In this document: positions 1 to 8,236 of the stretch, one piece after another
How positions within the stretch are numbered: position 1 is the first letter of the stretch
How the letters are laid out: the number at the start of each line of letters is the position of its first letter
Assembly (NCBI GenBank): GCA_024228115.1
Contig: JAAETT010000700.1
Location: 1 to 47,284, forward strand
DNA length: 47,284 nucleotides
Direction: 5' to 3'
Origin: a bacterium
Lineage (GTDB): Bacteria > Myxococcota_A > UBA9160 > UBA6930
The notes under the pieces: generated by a model
Told to the model about the DNA's origin: nothing
The model's input: only the letters and a program-made list of their open reading frames with translations
Database searches by the model: none
Made by a program: the position numbers and the translations under genes

Positions 1-1
1 C

Positions 2-64
2 TACCTCGCGGCTCTCGATCGCGAACTCGACACCGATCCGACCGACACCGATTCGCCGTTCTGA
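2..64 (+). CDS. 3' end of an unidentified gene (partial)
   Basis: An open frame enters from the left edge and ends with TGA at 62-64, after about 20 codons ending in an acidic, Thr/Asp-rich tail (DTDPTDTDSPF). Codon use fits the neighbours, with G or C at third positions. Too little is present to name a family. It is convergent with the lipoprotein gene that follows. Confidence 0.4.
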   Translation, partial: YLAALDRELDTDPTDTDSPF

Positions 65-94
65 CGAGAAACCAGCACTCGCGCGCGACCACGG

Positions 95-520
95 CTAGAT
101 GATCAGATTTCTACGGTTTCTCGTGATCGCCAACATCGTGGCCCTTTGGTAGGGTTCGAAGCCCGGAACGAAGCCTTGCTCCGCACCCATACCGCCAACG
201 CCCACAACGTATCGATCGATGCCCGGCACGGTTCGGATCCACCAATCCGGACCTCGATCCATTTGGAGATGCAAGACCCGAACGTGCTGGAGATGCAGCT
301 CGGAAAGATCAATGCCGAGGGAACCGACGACGGGTATTCCTACTGCGCGGGGCACACCGCGCGCTGAGTCGAACCCAAGGTGGTTCTGATCCAGCTGGAG
401 CACGACCCAGTGGTCCACGGGGTCGTCAGGTACCGGTCCCACGCAACCCGCCGCGAAGAACACCCCGAGCGCCGCAGCGCAGACACGCCCAGCATCCCCC
501 CAGAGCACACGCGGGTTCAT
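95..520 (-). CDS. small putative lipoprotein, unknown function
   Basis: The product has 141 residues. The first 26 form a lipoprotein signal: positive start, hydrophobic stretch, then a lipobox-like FAAGC near residues 22-26, so the mature protein is probably anchored by a lipidated Cys26. The rest has no recognised domain and several Trp/His-containing segments. The ATG at 518-520 lies 19 bases downstream of the dapF-like stop on the same strand, so the two may be co-transcribed, although no clear ribosome site is visible. Function is unknown. Confidence 0.6.
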   Translation of the reverse strand: MNPRVLWGDAGRVCAAALGVFFAAGCVGPVPDDPVDHWVVLQLDQNHLGFDSARGVPRAVGIPVVGSLGIDLSELHLQHVRVLHLQMDRGPDWWIRTVPGIDRYVVGVGGMGAEQGFVPGFEPYQRATMLAITRNRRNLII

Positions 521-539
521 GACTCGGGAGTGTAGGGCG

Positions 540-1367
540 TCAGCGACCGGGCCAGATTCCCCTGAAGATCTCCACCGTCGGGCCGTCGAGCCAGGCCTCT
601 TCGCCCTCGCCTCCCCAGGCCACGTTCAGCACGCCACCCGGCAGCGAGATCTCGACCTCGGGCCCGCTTCGGCCCGCCACGCGCGCGGCAACGGCACAAG
701 CCGTACTGCCCGTCCCGGAAGATGGCGTCTCGCCCTCACCCCGTTCGAACACGCGAGCGCGAAGACGCTCTGGCGCGAGGACATTCACGACCTCGAAGTT
801 CACCTGGTTCGGGAACCGCGGGTGGCGCTGAATCTCGGGGCCGAGGGCAGTGAGAGGAAACCCGGCGACTGGACGCTCGGTAAGATGCACGGCGTGGGGG
901 TTGCCGAGGGAGAGGATCGTGACCTTCAGCGGACCGCCCGGTAGCTCGAGGGTCTCCTGGCCATCGATTTCAGGAATCCCCATCGCCACCCGGCCGGCAC
1001 ACATCGCGCCATCCTCATCGAAACGAGGCCACACGATGCGCAATCCTGCCTGGGTTTCGATCCGCAGGCCCCCATCCCCGCCGGGCTCCGCAAGGCCGCG
1101 GTCGAGGACGAACTTCGCGAAGAGGCGGACGCCATTGCCGCTCATCTCCGCTTCGCTGCCATCGGAGTTGAAGATGCGCATGCGGACAGCGGCCTCGGGG
1201 CCGCGGGCGGCCTGCACCAGCACGAGCCCGTCGGAACCCACGCCAGTGTGATGGGAGGCCATGGCGCGGGCCAGGCCCGACCCGTCGAAAGAGGCAGGCT
1301 GGTGCCGCCCGTCCACGGCCAGGTAGGCGTTTCCGGCGCCGTGGAGCTTCGCAAAGGCGATCGACAC
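540..1367 (-). CDS. dapF: diaminopimelate epimerase family protein, both catalytic Cys replaced by Ser
   Basis: The 275-residue length is normal for DapF, which interconverts LL- and meso-diaminopimelate for lysine and peptidoglycan synthesis. Both half-domains are present: NSDGSEAEMSGNGVR around residues 67-81, GNPHAVH around 155-161 and FERGEGETPSSGTGS around 207-221. In characterised DapF the two proton-shuttling residues are cysteines, in CGNGxR and ACGTG. Here both are serine (Ser76 and Ser217), read directly from AGC and TCC codons. Serine forms may be a recurrent subfamily, but classical two-thiol chemistry is not possible. It could be a divergent epimerase, an isomerase with another substrate, or inactive. 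It is divergent from the TraB gene. Confidence 0.8.
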   Translation of the reverse strand: MSIAFAKLHGAGNAYLAVDGRHQPASFDGSGLARAMASHHTGVGSDGLVLVQAARGPEAAVRMRIFNSDGSEAEMSGNGVRLFAKFVLDRGLAEPGGDGGLRIETQAGLRIVWPRFDEDGAMCAGRVAMGIPEIDGQETLELPGGPLKVTILSLGNPHAVHLTERPVAGFPLTALGPEIQRHPRFPNQVNFEVVNVLAPERLRARVFERGEGETPSSGTGSTACAVAARVAGRSGPEVEISLPGGVLNVAWGGEGEEAWLDGPTVEIFRGIWPGR

Positions 1368-1431
1368 GGGAGGAGTCTATCGCCCGGCCGCGGCCGGAGC
1401 CGGCCGACGCGTCTGGTAAGCTCCCCCGACT

Positions 1432-2637
1432 TTGCCGCCGGAGAGCCCCATCGACACGCCCGAGACCAACTCACCCCAGGATGTCCACGTCGTCCAGAGT
1501 GATGGGCGCCAGGTCATCGTCGTCGGCACGGCACACATCTCCCAGGAATCCGTCGAGCAGGTTCGCGAGACGATCGAGCGGGAGCAGCCGGATCAGGTCT
1601 GCATCGAGCTCGACGAACGCCGCTTCGAAGCCCTTTCGAAGCCCCAGCGTTTCGAATCCCTCGATTTGCGGCAGGTCATCCACGACAAGCAGCTGGCCAC
1701 GCTGATGATGAATCTGCTGCTCTCGGCGTATCAACGCACGCTCGGCTTGAAGCTCGGCGTCAAGCCGGGCAGCGAGCTGATGGAAGCAGCAAAGGTCGCG
1801 CAGGCGAATGACATTCCGATCTCGTTGGTCGACCGGGATGTGCGCATCACCCTGCGCCGGGCCTGGCAGGCGCTCAGCTGGTGGCATAAAGCGATGCTGC
1901 TCTCCTCGCTGCTCGGCGGGATGTTCGAGAAGCAGGACCTCGATGAAGACGACCTGCGGGAGTTGCGAAAGGAGGACGTACTCTCGCGCATGATGGCCGA
2001 ACTGGGCGATGCGTTCCCGGGCCTGAAGAGCGTATTGATCGACGAGCGCGATACCTACCTGGCCGAACGCATCCGCCAGACCGAAGGCGACAAGCTCGTT
2101 GCGGTGGTCGGCGCCGGACACGTGCAGGGGATGCTCGAAGCCTTGCGCGCGGACGATCGGCCGGACCTCGGGGTCCTCGAAGACATGCCCGAGAGCTCCG
2201 GCATCTGGAAATGGATCGGCTGGGGGATCCCCGCGGTGATCCTCGGTTCCATCCTGTTCATCGGCTACCGGCAGGGAGCAGCAGCGGCGGGCGAGAACCT
2301 CCTCTTCTGGGTACTGGCCAACGGTATCCCGGCGGCCCTTGGTGCGGTGATTTCCCTGGGCCACCCGGCCACCATCGTATCGGCCTTCTGCGCCGCACCG
2401 GTGACGAGCCTGACGCCGGTGATCGGCGCCGGCTACGTCACCGCCTTCGTGCAGACCTACTTCAAACCGCCCCTCGTCAGGGAGTTCCCGACCCTTTGGG
2501 ACGATCTGGCCAGTCCGAGTGGTTGGTGGCGCAACCGCCTGCTCCGAATCTTCCTCGTCTTCATCCTGACCACCCTCGGCAGCATGATCGGCACCTGGGT
2601 CGGTGGCGCCCAGATCCTCTCCAACCTCTTCCCCTAG
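1432..2637 (+). CDS. TraB/PrgY family membrane protein
   Basis: The 401-residue product has the TraB/PrgY/GumN-type fold in its first ~260 residues, with VIVVGTAHIS near residue 25 and VGAGHVQGM near residue 230 as paired glycine/histidine motifs. The C-terminal third has three or four hydrophobic segments that should be membrane-spanning. PrgY is proposed to act on peptide pheromones in enterococci, and some relatives are thought to be metalloproteases. The substrate of bacterial chromosomal copies is unknown. The start is taken as TTG at 1432, since no in-frame ATG precedes the conserved region; this start is uncertain. Confidence 0.85.
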   Translation: MPPESPIDTPETNSPQDVHVVQSDGRQVIVVGTAHISQESVEQVRETIEREQPDQVCIELDERRFEALSKPQRFESLDLRQVIHDKQLATLMMNLLLSAYQRTLGLKLGVKPGSELMEAAKVAQANDIPISLVDRDVRITLRRAWQALSWWHKAMLLSSLLGGMFEKQDLDEDDLRELRKEDVLSRMMAELGDAFPGLKSVLIDERDTYLAERIRQTEGDKLVAVVGAGHVQGMLEALRADDRPDLGVLEDMPESSGIWKWIGWGIPAVILGSILFIGYRQGAAAAGENLLFWVLANGIPAALGAVISLGHPATIVSAFCAAPVTSLTPVIGAGYVTAFVQTYFKPPLVREFPTLWDDLASPSGWWRNRLLRIFLVFILTTLGSMIGTWVGGAQILSNLFP

Positions 2638-2722
2638 GGGAGCAGGGCGTTCTTTCTGAACCTTCCGGGCAGGTTGCGCGTAGTACGGGACCGCGTGACC
2701 AAGACCCTGGAGGAATGAGGAC

Positions 2723-2977
2723 ATGCCGATCAAGAAGCCCGGACTGCAGCGCTCCCGTGAACAGCGCCTGGTAGCGGGCGTTTGTGGCGGCCTGGCGGAG
2801 TGGCTCGGCTGGAATGCAACCCTGGTACGGGTGCTCTTCTTTCTCGTCTCCGTGGGCTCGGCTGCGTTCCCCGGCATCATCGTCTACGTGGTCATGTGGG
2901 TACTGATGCCCGAGCGGGAAGACGAGAGCTGGGAAACGCTGGGCCAACGCCGCGGGCGCAGCGAAGTGCCGCTCTAG
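2723..2977 (+). CDS. PspC-domain small membrane protein
   Basis: This 84-residue protein is essentially one PspC domain: an N-terminal basic part with GVCGGLAEWLG, then a long hydrophobic segment from about residue 35 to 65 and an acidic tail. PspC proteins are inner-membrane parts of phage-shock envelope-stress responses. The ATG has a good ribosome site (GGAGG about 10 bases upstream). It ends by overlapping the convergent MFS gene by four bases. A PspA-like gene lies 11 kb away rather than adjacent. Confidence 0.85.
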   Translation: MPIKKPGLQRSREQRLVAGVCGGLAEWLGWNATLVRVLFFLVSVGSAAFPGIIVYVVMWVLMPEREDESWETLGQRRGRSEVPL

Positions 2978-4185
2978 GCCTCGCGCGGCTGGCCGCGGAA
3001 GCGCCACAGCGCCGCCAAGTAGGCAAGTGAAGCTGGCAAGCAGGCGATGATCAGCGCCGTGCGCACATCGAAGAATTCGAATAGCGGCCCGACCACCGCG
3101 TAGCCGACAGCAAGGCCCGCACTCGAGAGCGTGGTGCGCAAGCTGAAGACCTTGCCGATCTGATCCGACGGGAAATCACGCTGCACCATCATCAGGATCG
3201 GCACGTCGGTCATCGGGCCCCCGATGGCGGGAAGCAACATCAGCAGGGCCGCCCATTCGAAGCTGGGTGCGCACGCGACGGCGATGAAGCCGGCGTTGAA
3301 GATCAGGCCGCCCACACTCATCACCCAGACGTGCCGCGCGATCGGCCGCCAGGCGAGCACCAGATTCGAGATCACGTTCGACACGCCATACGCCGCGAAC
3401 AGCACACCGTACGAACCCGCATCACGCTCGAAGCCCACATCGACCAGCAAGGCCAGCCCGACGATGGCCGCGGTCCAAGTCACGTTCGAGAGGACCAGCG
3501 CCGCGAGCCCCCAGCGAAGCCCGTCGTGGGCCACGGTCAGCCGCACCGCACCCCGGAGTTCCTCGAGCACGCCGCGCAGGCCACGACCCGCCTCGCTCGA
3601 AACCGGCGGGCCGTTTCGTGCCGCGATCTGCCGACCGATCGCCGCGACAGCCAGCGCGGATGCAACGAAGGTCGCGGCGTTCAGGCTGAAGAACTGACTG
3701 ATCGGAATCAGGCCGAGGAGAAGACCCGTGATGCCCGGCCCGATGATCAAGGACAGACGGCTCGTCACGTTCAGCAGCGCGTTGGCCCGCTGGAGGCGCT
3801 CGGCTTCCGGCGCGAGGGCGGGCAGGCTCGCTTGAAGCGCAGGCTGGAAGAGCGAATCGAGGGCACCGAGAACGGCCGAGACCGCTGCAAGGTGCCAGAG
3901 TGAAATATCGCCAAGCCACGCGGCCAGCGGGAGCGTCGCCACAGCGCCGGCCCGCACCAGATCACTGGCGATCATCGTGCGCCGCCGGTTCCAACGATCG
4001 GCCAGCACTCCGGCCAACAAGCCAAACCCGACCCGAAAGATGGCCCCTACGGAAACCACCCAGGCCGCATAACCACCGACCTCCTGGGTCGCGATCCATA
4101 CCACCGCCACCTGGTGGAGCTGGTCGCCGACTCCGGAAAGCAGCTGGCCGGTCCACAGGTAGGGGAGCCAGGGACGCTTCGTCAC
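2974..4185 (-). CDS. MFS transporter
   Basis: The protein of about 403 residues has around 12 hydrophobic segments and the MFS signature between helices 2 and 3 (GLLAGVLADRWNRRR). It resembles the EntS/MFS_3 group of drug, siderophore or metabolite exporters; the substrate is not predictable. GTG at 4185 is preferred over the ATG at 4221, because GTG has GGAAG upstream and follows the dioxygenase remnant by 13 bases, while the ATG lies inside that remnant. This spacing suggests it was once the downstream partner of the dioxygenase gene. Confidence 0.85.
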   Translation of the reverse strand: MTKRPWLPYLWTGQLLSGVGDQLHQVAVVWIATQEVGGYAAWVVSVGAIFRVGFGLLAGVLADRWNRRRTMIASDLVRAGAVATLPLAAWLGDISLWHLAAVSAVLGALDSLFQPALQASLPALAPEAERLQRANALLNVTSRLSLIIGPGITGLLLGLIPISQFFSLNAATFVASALAVAAIGRQIAARNGPPVSSEAGRGLRGVLEELRGAVRLTVAHDGLRWGLAALVLSNVTWTAAIVGLALLVDVGFERDAGSYGVLFAAYGVSNVISNLVLAWRPIARHVWVMSVGGLIFNAGFIAVACAPSFEWAALLMLLPAIGGPMTDVPILMMVQRDFPSDQIGKVFSLRTTLSSAGLAVGYAVVGPLFEFFDVRTALIIACLPASLAYLAALWRFRGQPREA

Positions 4186-4198
4186 GCGTTCTTCCAGG

Positions 4199-4336
4199 TC
4201 AGCCCTCGAAATAGGGCACATCGCCGAGCAACGTGACCCGATGCATCAGGCGGTGCTCGTCGCCAACATCCGTCACGACCGAGTACCGCGTGCAACGGTT
4301 GTCCCACATGGCGATGGTGATGTGCTGGTACTGCAT
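4199..4336 (-). pseudogene. C-terminal remnant of a TauD/TfdA-type dioxygenase
   Basis: Only the last ~45 codons survive. They match the C-terminus of Fe(II)/2-oxoglutarate dioxygenases of the TauD family: MWDNRCTRY, then [12 protein letters not shown] and a stop. From memory the segment aligns to E. coli TauD (WDNRVTQHYA to MHRATILGD) without gaps. The second iron-ligand histidine of TauD falls on a tyrosine (TAC, one transition from CAC). No catalytic HxD domain is found upstream. The gene is therefore truncated and its iron site is also lost. Confidence 0.75.
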
Positions 4337-4418
4337 GGATCTCGCTCTAGAGGACGCAGGAAGGGTATCCCGGGGAGCGACATCCTGCCCAATGCGGCGT
4401 GCGGAGCTTTCCAATTGA

Positions 4419-4613
4419 CCCGGCGCAGGTGCCAAGGGATTCGACCAGACGCCGGAAGCGTTCGAAGTGATCGCTGAATGGATGGCGAACACTCGAGAGC
4501 ACCCGAGGCGCGGGGTTGCACGAAACCGGCCGGATCGGGCCGTCGATCGTTGCTTCGCGACGGACGGAACGGAGATTGCCGCCGGTAAAGACGTCTGGAA
4601 CGGGATTCTCGAC
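4419..4613 (+). pseudogene. possible remnant of a DUF6351-type esterase, C-terminal part
   Basis: Between the TauD remnant and the next gene, the plus strand has a protein-like frame that opens after a TGA at 4416. It reads [18 protein letters not shown], then [16 protein letters not shown] and DVWNGILDD before losing sense near 4613. This pattern resembles the C-terminal region of DUF6351 (tannase or feruloyl-esterase-like) proteins as I remember them. No start, signal peptide or catalytic serine region is present. The identity is tentative; the claim that this is a decayed coding fragment is stronger than the family name. Confidence 0.4.
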
Positions 4614-4626
4614 GACTCGCTTCGTT

Positions 4627-5358
4627 TCAGGTCGCGGGCGGGGAGGCGACTTCGGGCTTCGCCTCGGCATGCACGAAGAAGGCCCTCCAGATCGCTCCGG
4701 AAGCGATCAACCCGAGCATCACCGTAGGAATGGCGGCGCTCGGTGCCGTGAAATCGACGTGTCCGAGGAACTGGGCGAGACCGTTGCGGAGGAACACCCC
4801 GCACGCGGCGCCCGCGCCGACGCCCCACCACATGCAGCGCTCGCCAACCTCGCGGTCTCCCAGGCCGATCCGCAACTGCCTCCGGACCTGGGTCGAATAC
4901 CGCAAGGACTCGACGGCTGCCCAGCCAAGGCAACCCACGCGGCCCGCGAAGCCGAGCCATGCCCAAGGGCCCCAGAGGCCGATGCGGTCAAAGCCGGGTG
5001 AAAGCCCGTGACCGAGCCATCCGCCGAAGGTGGCCAGCACGAGTCCGATGAAGAGGGCTCTGCCCCGGCCGTCGGGCCTGAACACCTGCCCGGTGAAGAA
5101 TGCGACGCAGACGCAGCCTGAACTCACCGCCAGGAGCGAACCACCCCAGAACCACGGCAATCCGGGTGAGCCGACCTTGGCGGCCCAGCCGGCGGCGGCC
5201 ACCAGGCCGTAGCCCATGCCCCCGATCAGGAGGAAGCCGATCCCCATGGCCGCCTCTGGCAGCGCCCGCGTTTTTCGGGCCAGGGCGAGCAGCCGGAAGC
5301 CCACCGCCAGGCAAACGAGCACGAAGGCTGCCATTGCCAGGACGATGAGGGTAGCCAT
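4627..5358 (-). CDS. multi-pass membrane protein, unknown function
   Basis: The 243-residue protein has about seven hydrophobic helices and ends in a short Pro/Ala-rich cytoplasmic tail. A [12 protein letters not shown] segment lies in the second helix. It resembles seven-helix sensor-input membrane domains in layout, but it has no attached signalling domain. The ATG at 5356-5358 is chosen because GGAGGG sits at the right distance, and upstream in-frame codons look non-coding. It is divergent from rmuC. Function is unknown. Confidence 0.65.
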   Translation of the reverse strand: MATLIVLAMAAFVLVCLAVGFRLLALARKTRALPEAAMGIGFLLIGGMGYGLVAAAGWAAKVGSPGLPWFWGGSLLAVSSGCVCVAFFTGQVFRPDGRGRALFIGLVLATFGGWLGHGLSPGFDRIGLWGPWAWLGFAGRVGCLGWAAVESLRYSTQVRRQLRIGLGDREVGERCMWWGVGAGAACGVFLRNGLAQFLGHVDFTAPSAAIPTVMLGLIASGAIWRAFFVHAEAKPEVASPPAT

Positions 5359-5474
5359 ATCCCTCCATCGACCTGCGGCACTCGCGCCTTGACGCCCCCA
5401 GGGCCCTCGTGACCGGAAGCGACACAGCGGCCAGGCAGACTCCGGCGGGTACCCTGAGACGGGGGAGGTGACTC

Positions 5475-6803
5475 GTGGATCCTGGAGAGCTTGCGACCAG
5501 CCCACTCGAAGCGTCATTCGAGGCCTTCTGGCGCGGCCTGGCCAGCGGGGGCGTGGAAGAAATCGGGCTCGTCGTCGTGGTGGCGCTGCTCGTGATGTGC
5601 GCCGGGATGTTGGCGGTGATGCTCGGGCGCCTGCGCAGGGACCCGACCGAGGCCCTCGCCTCGCGCTTCGATCAGGTGAACACCGCCCAGGAGCGCACGG
5701 AGCGCGTGCTCCGCGACGAACTGGCGCGCAACCGCGAGGAGTTCAGCCAGGGCACGCGGCACTTGCGCGAGGAAGTCGGCGGGGCGATTCGTGTCGTCAG
5801 CGAGACCGTCGAGAAGCGACTCGAAATCGTGCGGGGCGTCATCGATCGCCGCCTCCAGTACATCCAGGCCGAAAACGAGAAAAAGCTCGACGCCATCCGT
5901 GCGACCGTGGACGAGAAACTGCAGGGAACCCTGGAGAAGCGGCTCGGCGATTCCTTCCGGCTGGTGAGCGAGCGGCTCGAGGCCGTACACAAGGGCCTCG
6001 GTGAGATGCAGGGCCTTGCAACGGGAGTGGGCGATCTCAAGAAAGTCCTCACGAACGTGAAGACCCGCGGCGCCTGGGGCGAGGTGCAGCTGGAATCGCT
6101 GCTCGATCAGATGCTGGCACCCGGGCAATGGGAGAAGCAGGTCCAGGTGAAGCGGGCGAGCGCGGAGCGCGTCGACTTCGGCGTCCGTATGCCCGGCCCG
6201 GACGGCGACGAGGGCGATCCCGTGTGGCTCCCGATCGATGCCAAGTTCCCTCAGGAGGACTACCTGCGCTTGATCGAAGCCCACGAGCGCGGCGATGTGA
6301 CGGCCGAGGACGAAGCGGCCAAGGCCCTCGAGGCACGGCTGCGCGCCGAAGCACGCTCGATCCGAGACAAATACATCAGCCCACCCAAGACGACGGATTT
6401 CGCACTGCTCTTCCTCCCCACCGAGGGTCTTTATGCGGAGGTGCTCCGAAGGCCTGGGCTGGTCGAGGCCCTGCAGAACGACATGCGGGTAAACGTTGCG
6501 GGCCCCACCACGTTGGCCGCGCTGCTCAACAGCCTTCAGCTGGGCTTCCGAACCCTCGCAATCCAGAAACGAAGCGCCGATGTGTGGAAATTGCTGGGCG
6601 CCGTGAAGGGGCAGTACGGAAAGTTCGGAGAGCTGTTGGCAAAGGTCGACAAGAAGCTCGCAGAGGCATCGAATACGATCGGGCAGGCAACCGAGCGGTC
6701 CGAGTTGATCCAGAAGCGCCTCGGGAAGGTGGAGGAGCTTCCCGAGCAGGAGGGGAGGATGCTACTTCCGGATGCGGACGAAGGAGAATCGGAGCCCGAG
6801 TGA
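5475..6803 (+). CDS. rmuC: DNA recombination protein RmuC
   Basis: The 442-residue product has one N-terminal membrane helix at about residues 25-48, a long coiled coil at about 60-190, then the RmuC nuclease-like domain with TRGAWGEVQLESLLDQML and LPIDAKFPQEDYLRL. RmuC limits inversion of DNA at short inverted repeats; its domain is related to restriction endonuclease folds. The GTG start at 5475 has GGGAGG just upstream. Length and domain order are normal. Confidence 0.93.
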   Translation: MDPGELATSPLEASFEAFWRGLASGGVEEIGLVVVVALLVMCAGMLAVMLGRLRRDPTEALASRFDQVNTAQERTERVLRDELARNREEFSQGTRHLREEVGGAIRVVSETVEKRLEIVRGVIDRRLQYIQAENEKKLDAIRATVDEKLQGTLEKRLGDSFRLVSERLEAVHKGLGEMQGLATGVGDLKKVLTNVKTRGAWGEVQLESLLDQMLAPGQWEKQVQVKRASAERVDFGVRMPGPDGDEGDPVWLPIDAKFPQEDYLRLIEAHERGDVTAEDEAAKALEARLRAEARSIRDKYISPPKTTDFALLFLPTEGLYAEVLRRPGLVEALQNDMRVNVAGPTTLAALLNSLQLGFRTLAIQKRSADVWKLLGAVKGQYGKFGELLAKVDKKLAEASNTIGQATERSELIQKRLGKVEELPEQEGRMLLPDADEGESEPE

Positions 6804-6815
6804 TCCCACTACGGA

Positions 6816-7193
6816 TCAATCCCTGCGGTCGGGCGGGCGAGCGTCGTCCTGGCGCAACGTCAACTTCGGGGCTGTCCAGGCCACGCAACGATCGGTCGTG
6901 GAAACGGATTCCCAGGTGAAGGCAGGCAGAAGCTCCGCGGGGGTCGTGGGAGCTTCTGTTGGACGAAGACCCGCGGCCGCGGCGAGGAAACCGACGATCT
7001 CCCGGGCACTCATTCCGGAACGGAGCGCTGACGTATCAACGGCAGCATGGAACTTGGCGAGCTTGCCGCCGCGCTCTTCCATCAGCAGGAAATGGTGGCG
7101 GTAGGTCGGCGCGGTCAGGCCGAGCAGCTGTTGGATTCGAACCTGGGTGGTCGTCGTGGTGGCGAGATCTCGGCCACGGACGATTCGAGTGAC
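6816..7193 (-). pseudogene. gluQ: C-terminal remnant of glutamyl-Q tRNA(Asp) synthetase (GluQRS)
   Basis: About 100 codons match the C-terminal half of GluQRS, which glutamylates queuosine in tRNA(Asp). GVTRIVRGRDL begins the conserved part, followed by TQVRIQQLLGL, APTYRHHFLL and a KLAKFHAAV segment in the position of the KLSK-type loop. The N-terminal ATP-binding half with its HIGH motif (about 190 residues) and zinc site are missing. The frame upstream runs antisense into hslO and has no similarity. The piece sits between rmuC and hslO, so it is a 5'-truncated remnant. A short frame from ATG at 7312 (MTDPTPEITAFHHRM) overlaps it and is not identified. Confidence 0.75.
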
Positions 7194-7339
7194 ACCGGCG
7201 GATGCAGATGCCGGCCAGACACCTCGAGGGCATGCAGGCCCGTCAGTGTCGCGGCGCCGACGTCGACCATGCGGTGGTGGAAGGCTGTGATCTCCGGCGT
7301 GGGGTCCGTCATTGGATCCGTAGGGTACTCTACGCCGCG

Positions 7340-8227
7340 ATGGCGACGAACGGGCAGGGAGGCGAGCTGCTACGCACGCTGACGAGTGACGGCGGTGTGG
7401 CGATCCGTACGCTCGAAGCGACCGACCTGGTGGCCGAGGCGGCCCGCCCCCACCAGCTGGGCCCACTCGCCACCCAGGCCCTCGGCCGCGTGCTGATCGG
7501 CGCAATCCTGCTCGGGGCCGGCGGCAAGGACGACGAGACGGTCCAGCTGCGTTTCAACGGAAACGGCCCGCTGGGAACGCTGCTCGCGGTCGCCGACGAG
7601 AACGCCCGCGTGCGCGGCTATGCGTCTCGCCCCTTGGCGGATCTTCCGCTGCGCGGTGGCGAGCTCGATGTCGCGGGGGGCATCGGCCTGGGCGAGCTCT
7701 CGGTCGTGCGTCACCGCCGCGGCTGGCGCCAACCCTATACCGGCATCGTCCCGATCGTGTCAGGTGAAGTTGGCGAAGACCTGGCCTTGTACCTCACCGA
7801 AAGCGAGCAAACGCCTTCGGCGGTGGGCCTGGGCGTTGCACTCGGGCCCAAGGGAGAAATCGTGGGCGCGGGCGGCTTCCTCGCCCAGGCGCTACCAGGC
7901 GCCTCGGACGAAACCGTGGCCCGATTGGAAGACAACGTTGCCGCACTGCCGCCTCCCTCTCGTCTTTGCCGTGGGCATGGCGGTGCCCAGGCCATGGTCG
8001 ACGTTCTCGTGGACGGCCTCGGAGGCCAGGCCCTCATGCGTCAGGCGGCCGCGTTCCGTTGCCATTGCGATGAAGAGCGGGTCATCGCGGCCGTTGCCCT
8101 GCTGGGCCGGGACGAGGCCGAAGCCCTGCGAGTGGCAGGCGGTCCGGTCGAGGTACGCTGCGAATTCTGCGCCGAGGTCTACCACATCGATCCGGACCGG
8201 GTCCGGGCCCTCTTCCCCGATGCGTAG
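7340..8227 (+). CDS. hslO: redox-regulated chaperone Hsp33
   Basis: The 295-residue product has the Hsp33 N-terminal domain and the C-terminal redox zinc site, with CHC (in FRCHCDEERV) and CEFC (in VRCEFCAEVYHI). Oxidation of these four cysteines releases zinc and turns on holdase activity. The ATG at 7340 gives the family's usual length. The gene is followed nine bases later by lutA on the same strand. Confidence 0.95.
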   Translation: MATNGQGGELLRTLTSDGGVAIRTLEATDLVAEAARPHQLGPLATQALGRVLIGAILLGAGGKDDETVQLRFNGNGPLGTLLAVADENARVRGYASRPLADLPLRGGELDVAGGIGLGELSVVRHRRGWRQPYTGIVPIVSGEVGEDLALYLTESEQTPSAVGLGVALGPKGEIVGAGGFLAQALPGASDETVARLEDNVAALPPPSRLCRGHGGAQAMVDVLVDGLGGQALMRQAAAFRCHCDEERVIAAVALLGRDEAEALRVAGGPVEVRCEFCAEVYHIDPDRVRALFPDA

Positions 8228-8236
8228 CACCAACCG

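Noticed and set aside
1471-2880. A 469-codon minus-strand frame opposite the TraB and PspC genes
   Set aside because: It spans two well-supported genes on the other strand and reads as low-complexity His/Arg/Glu-rich sequence.
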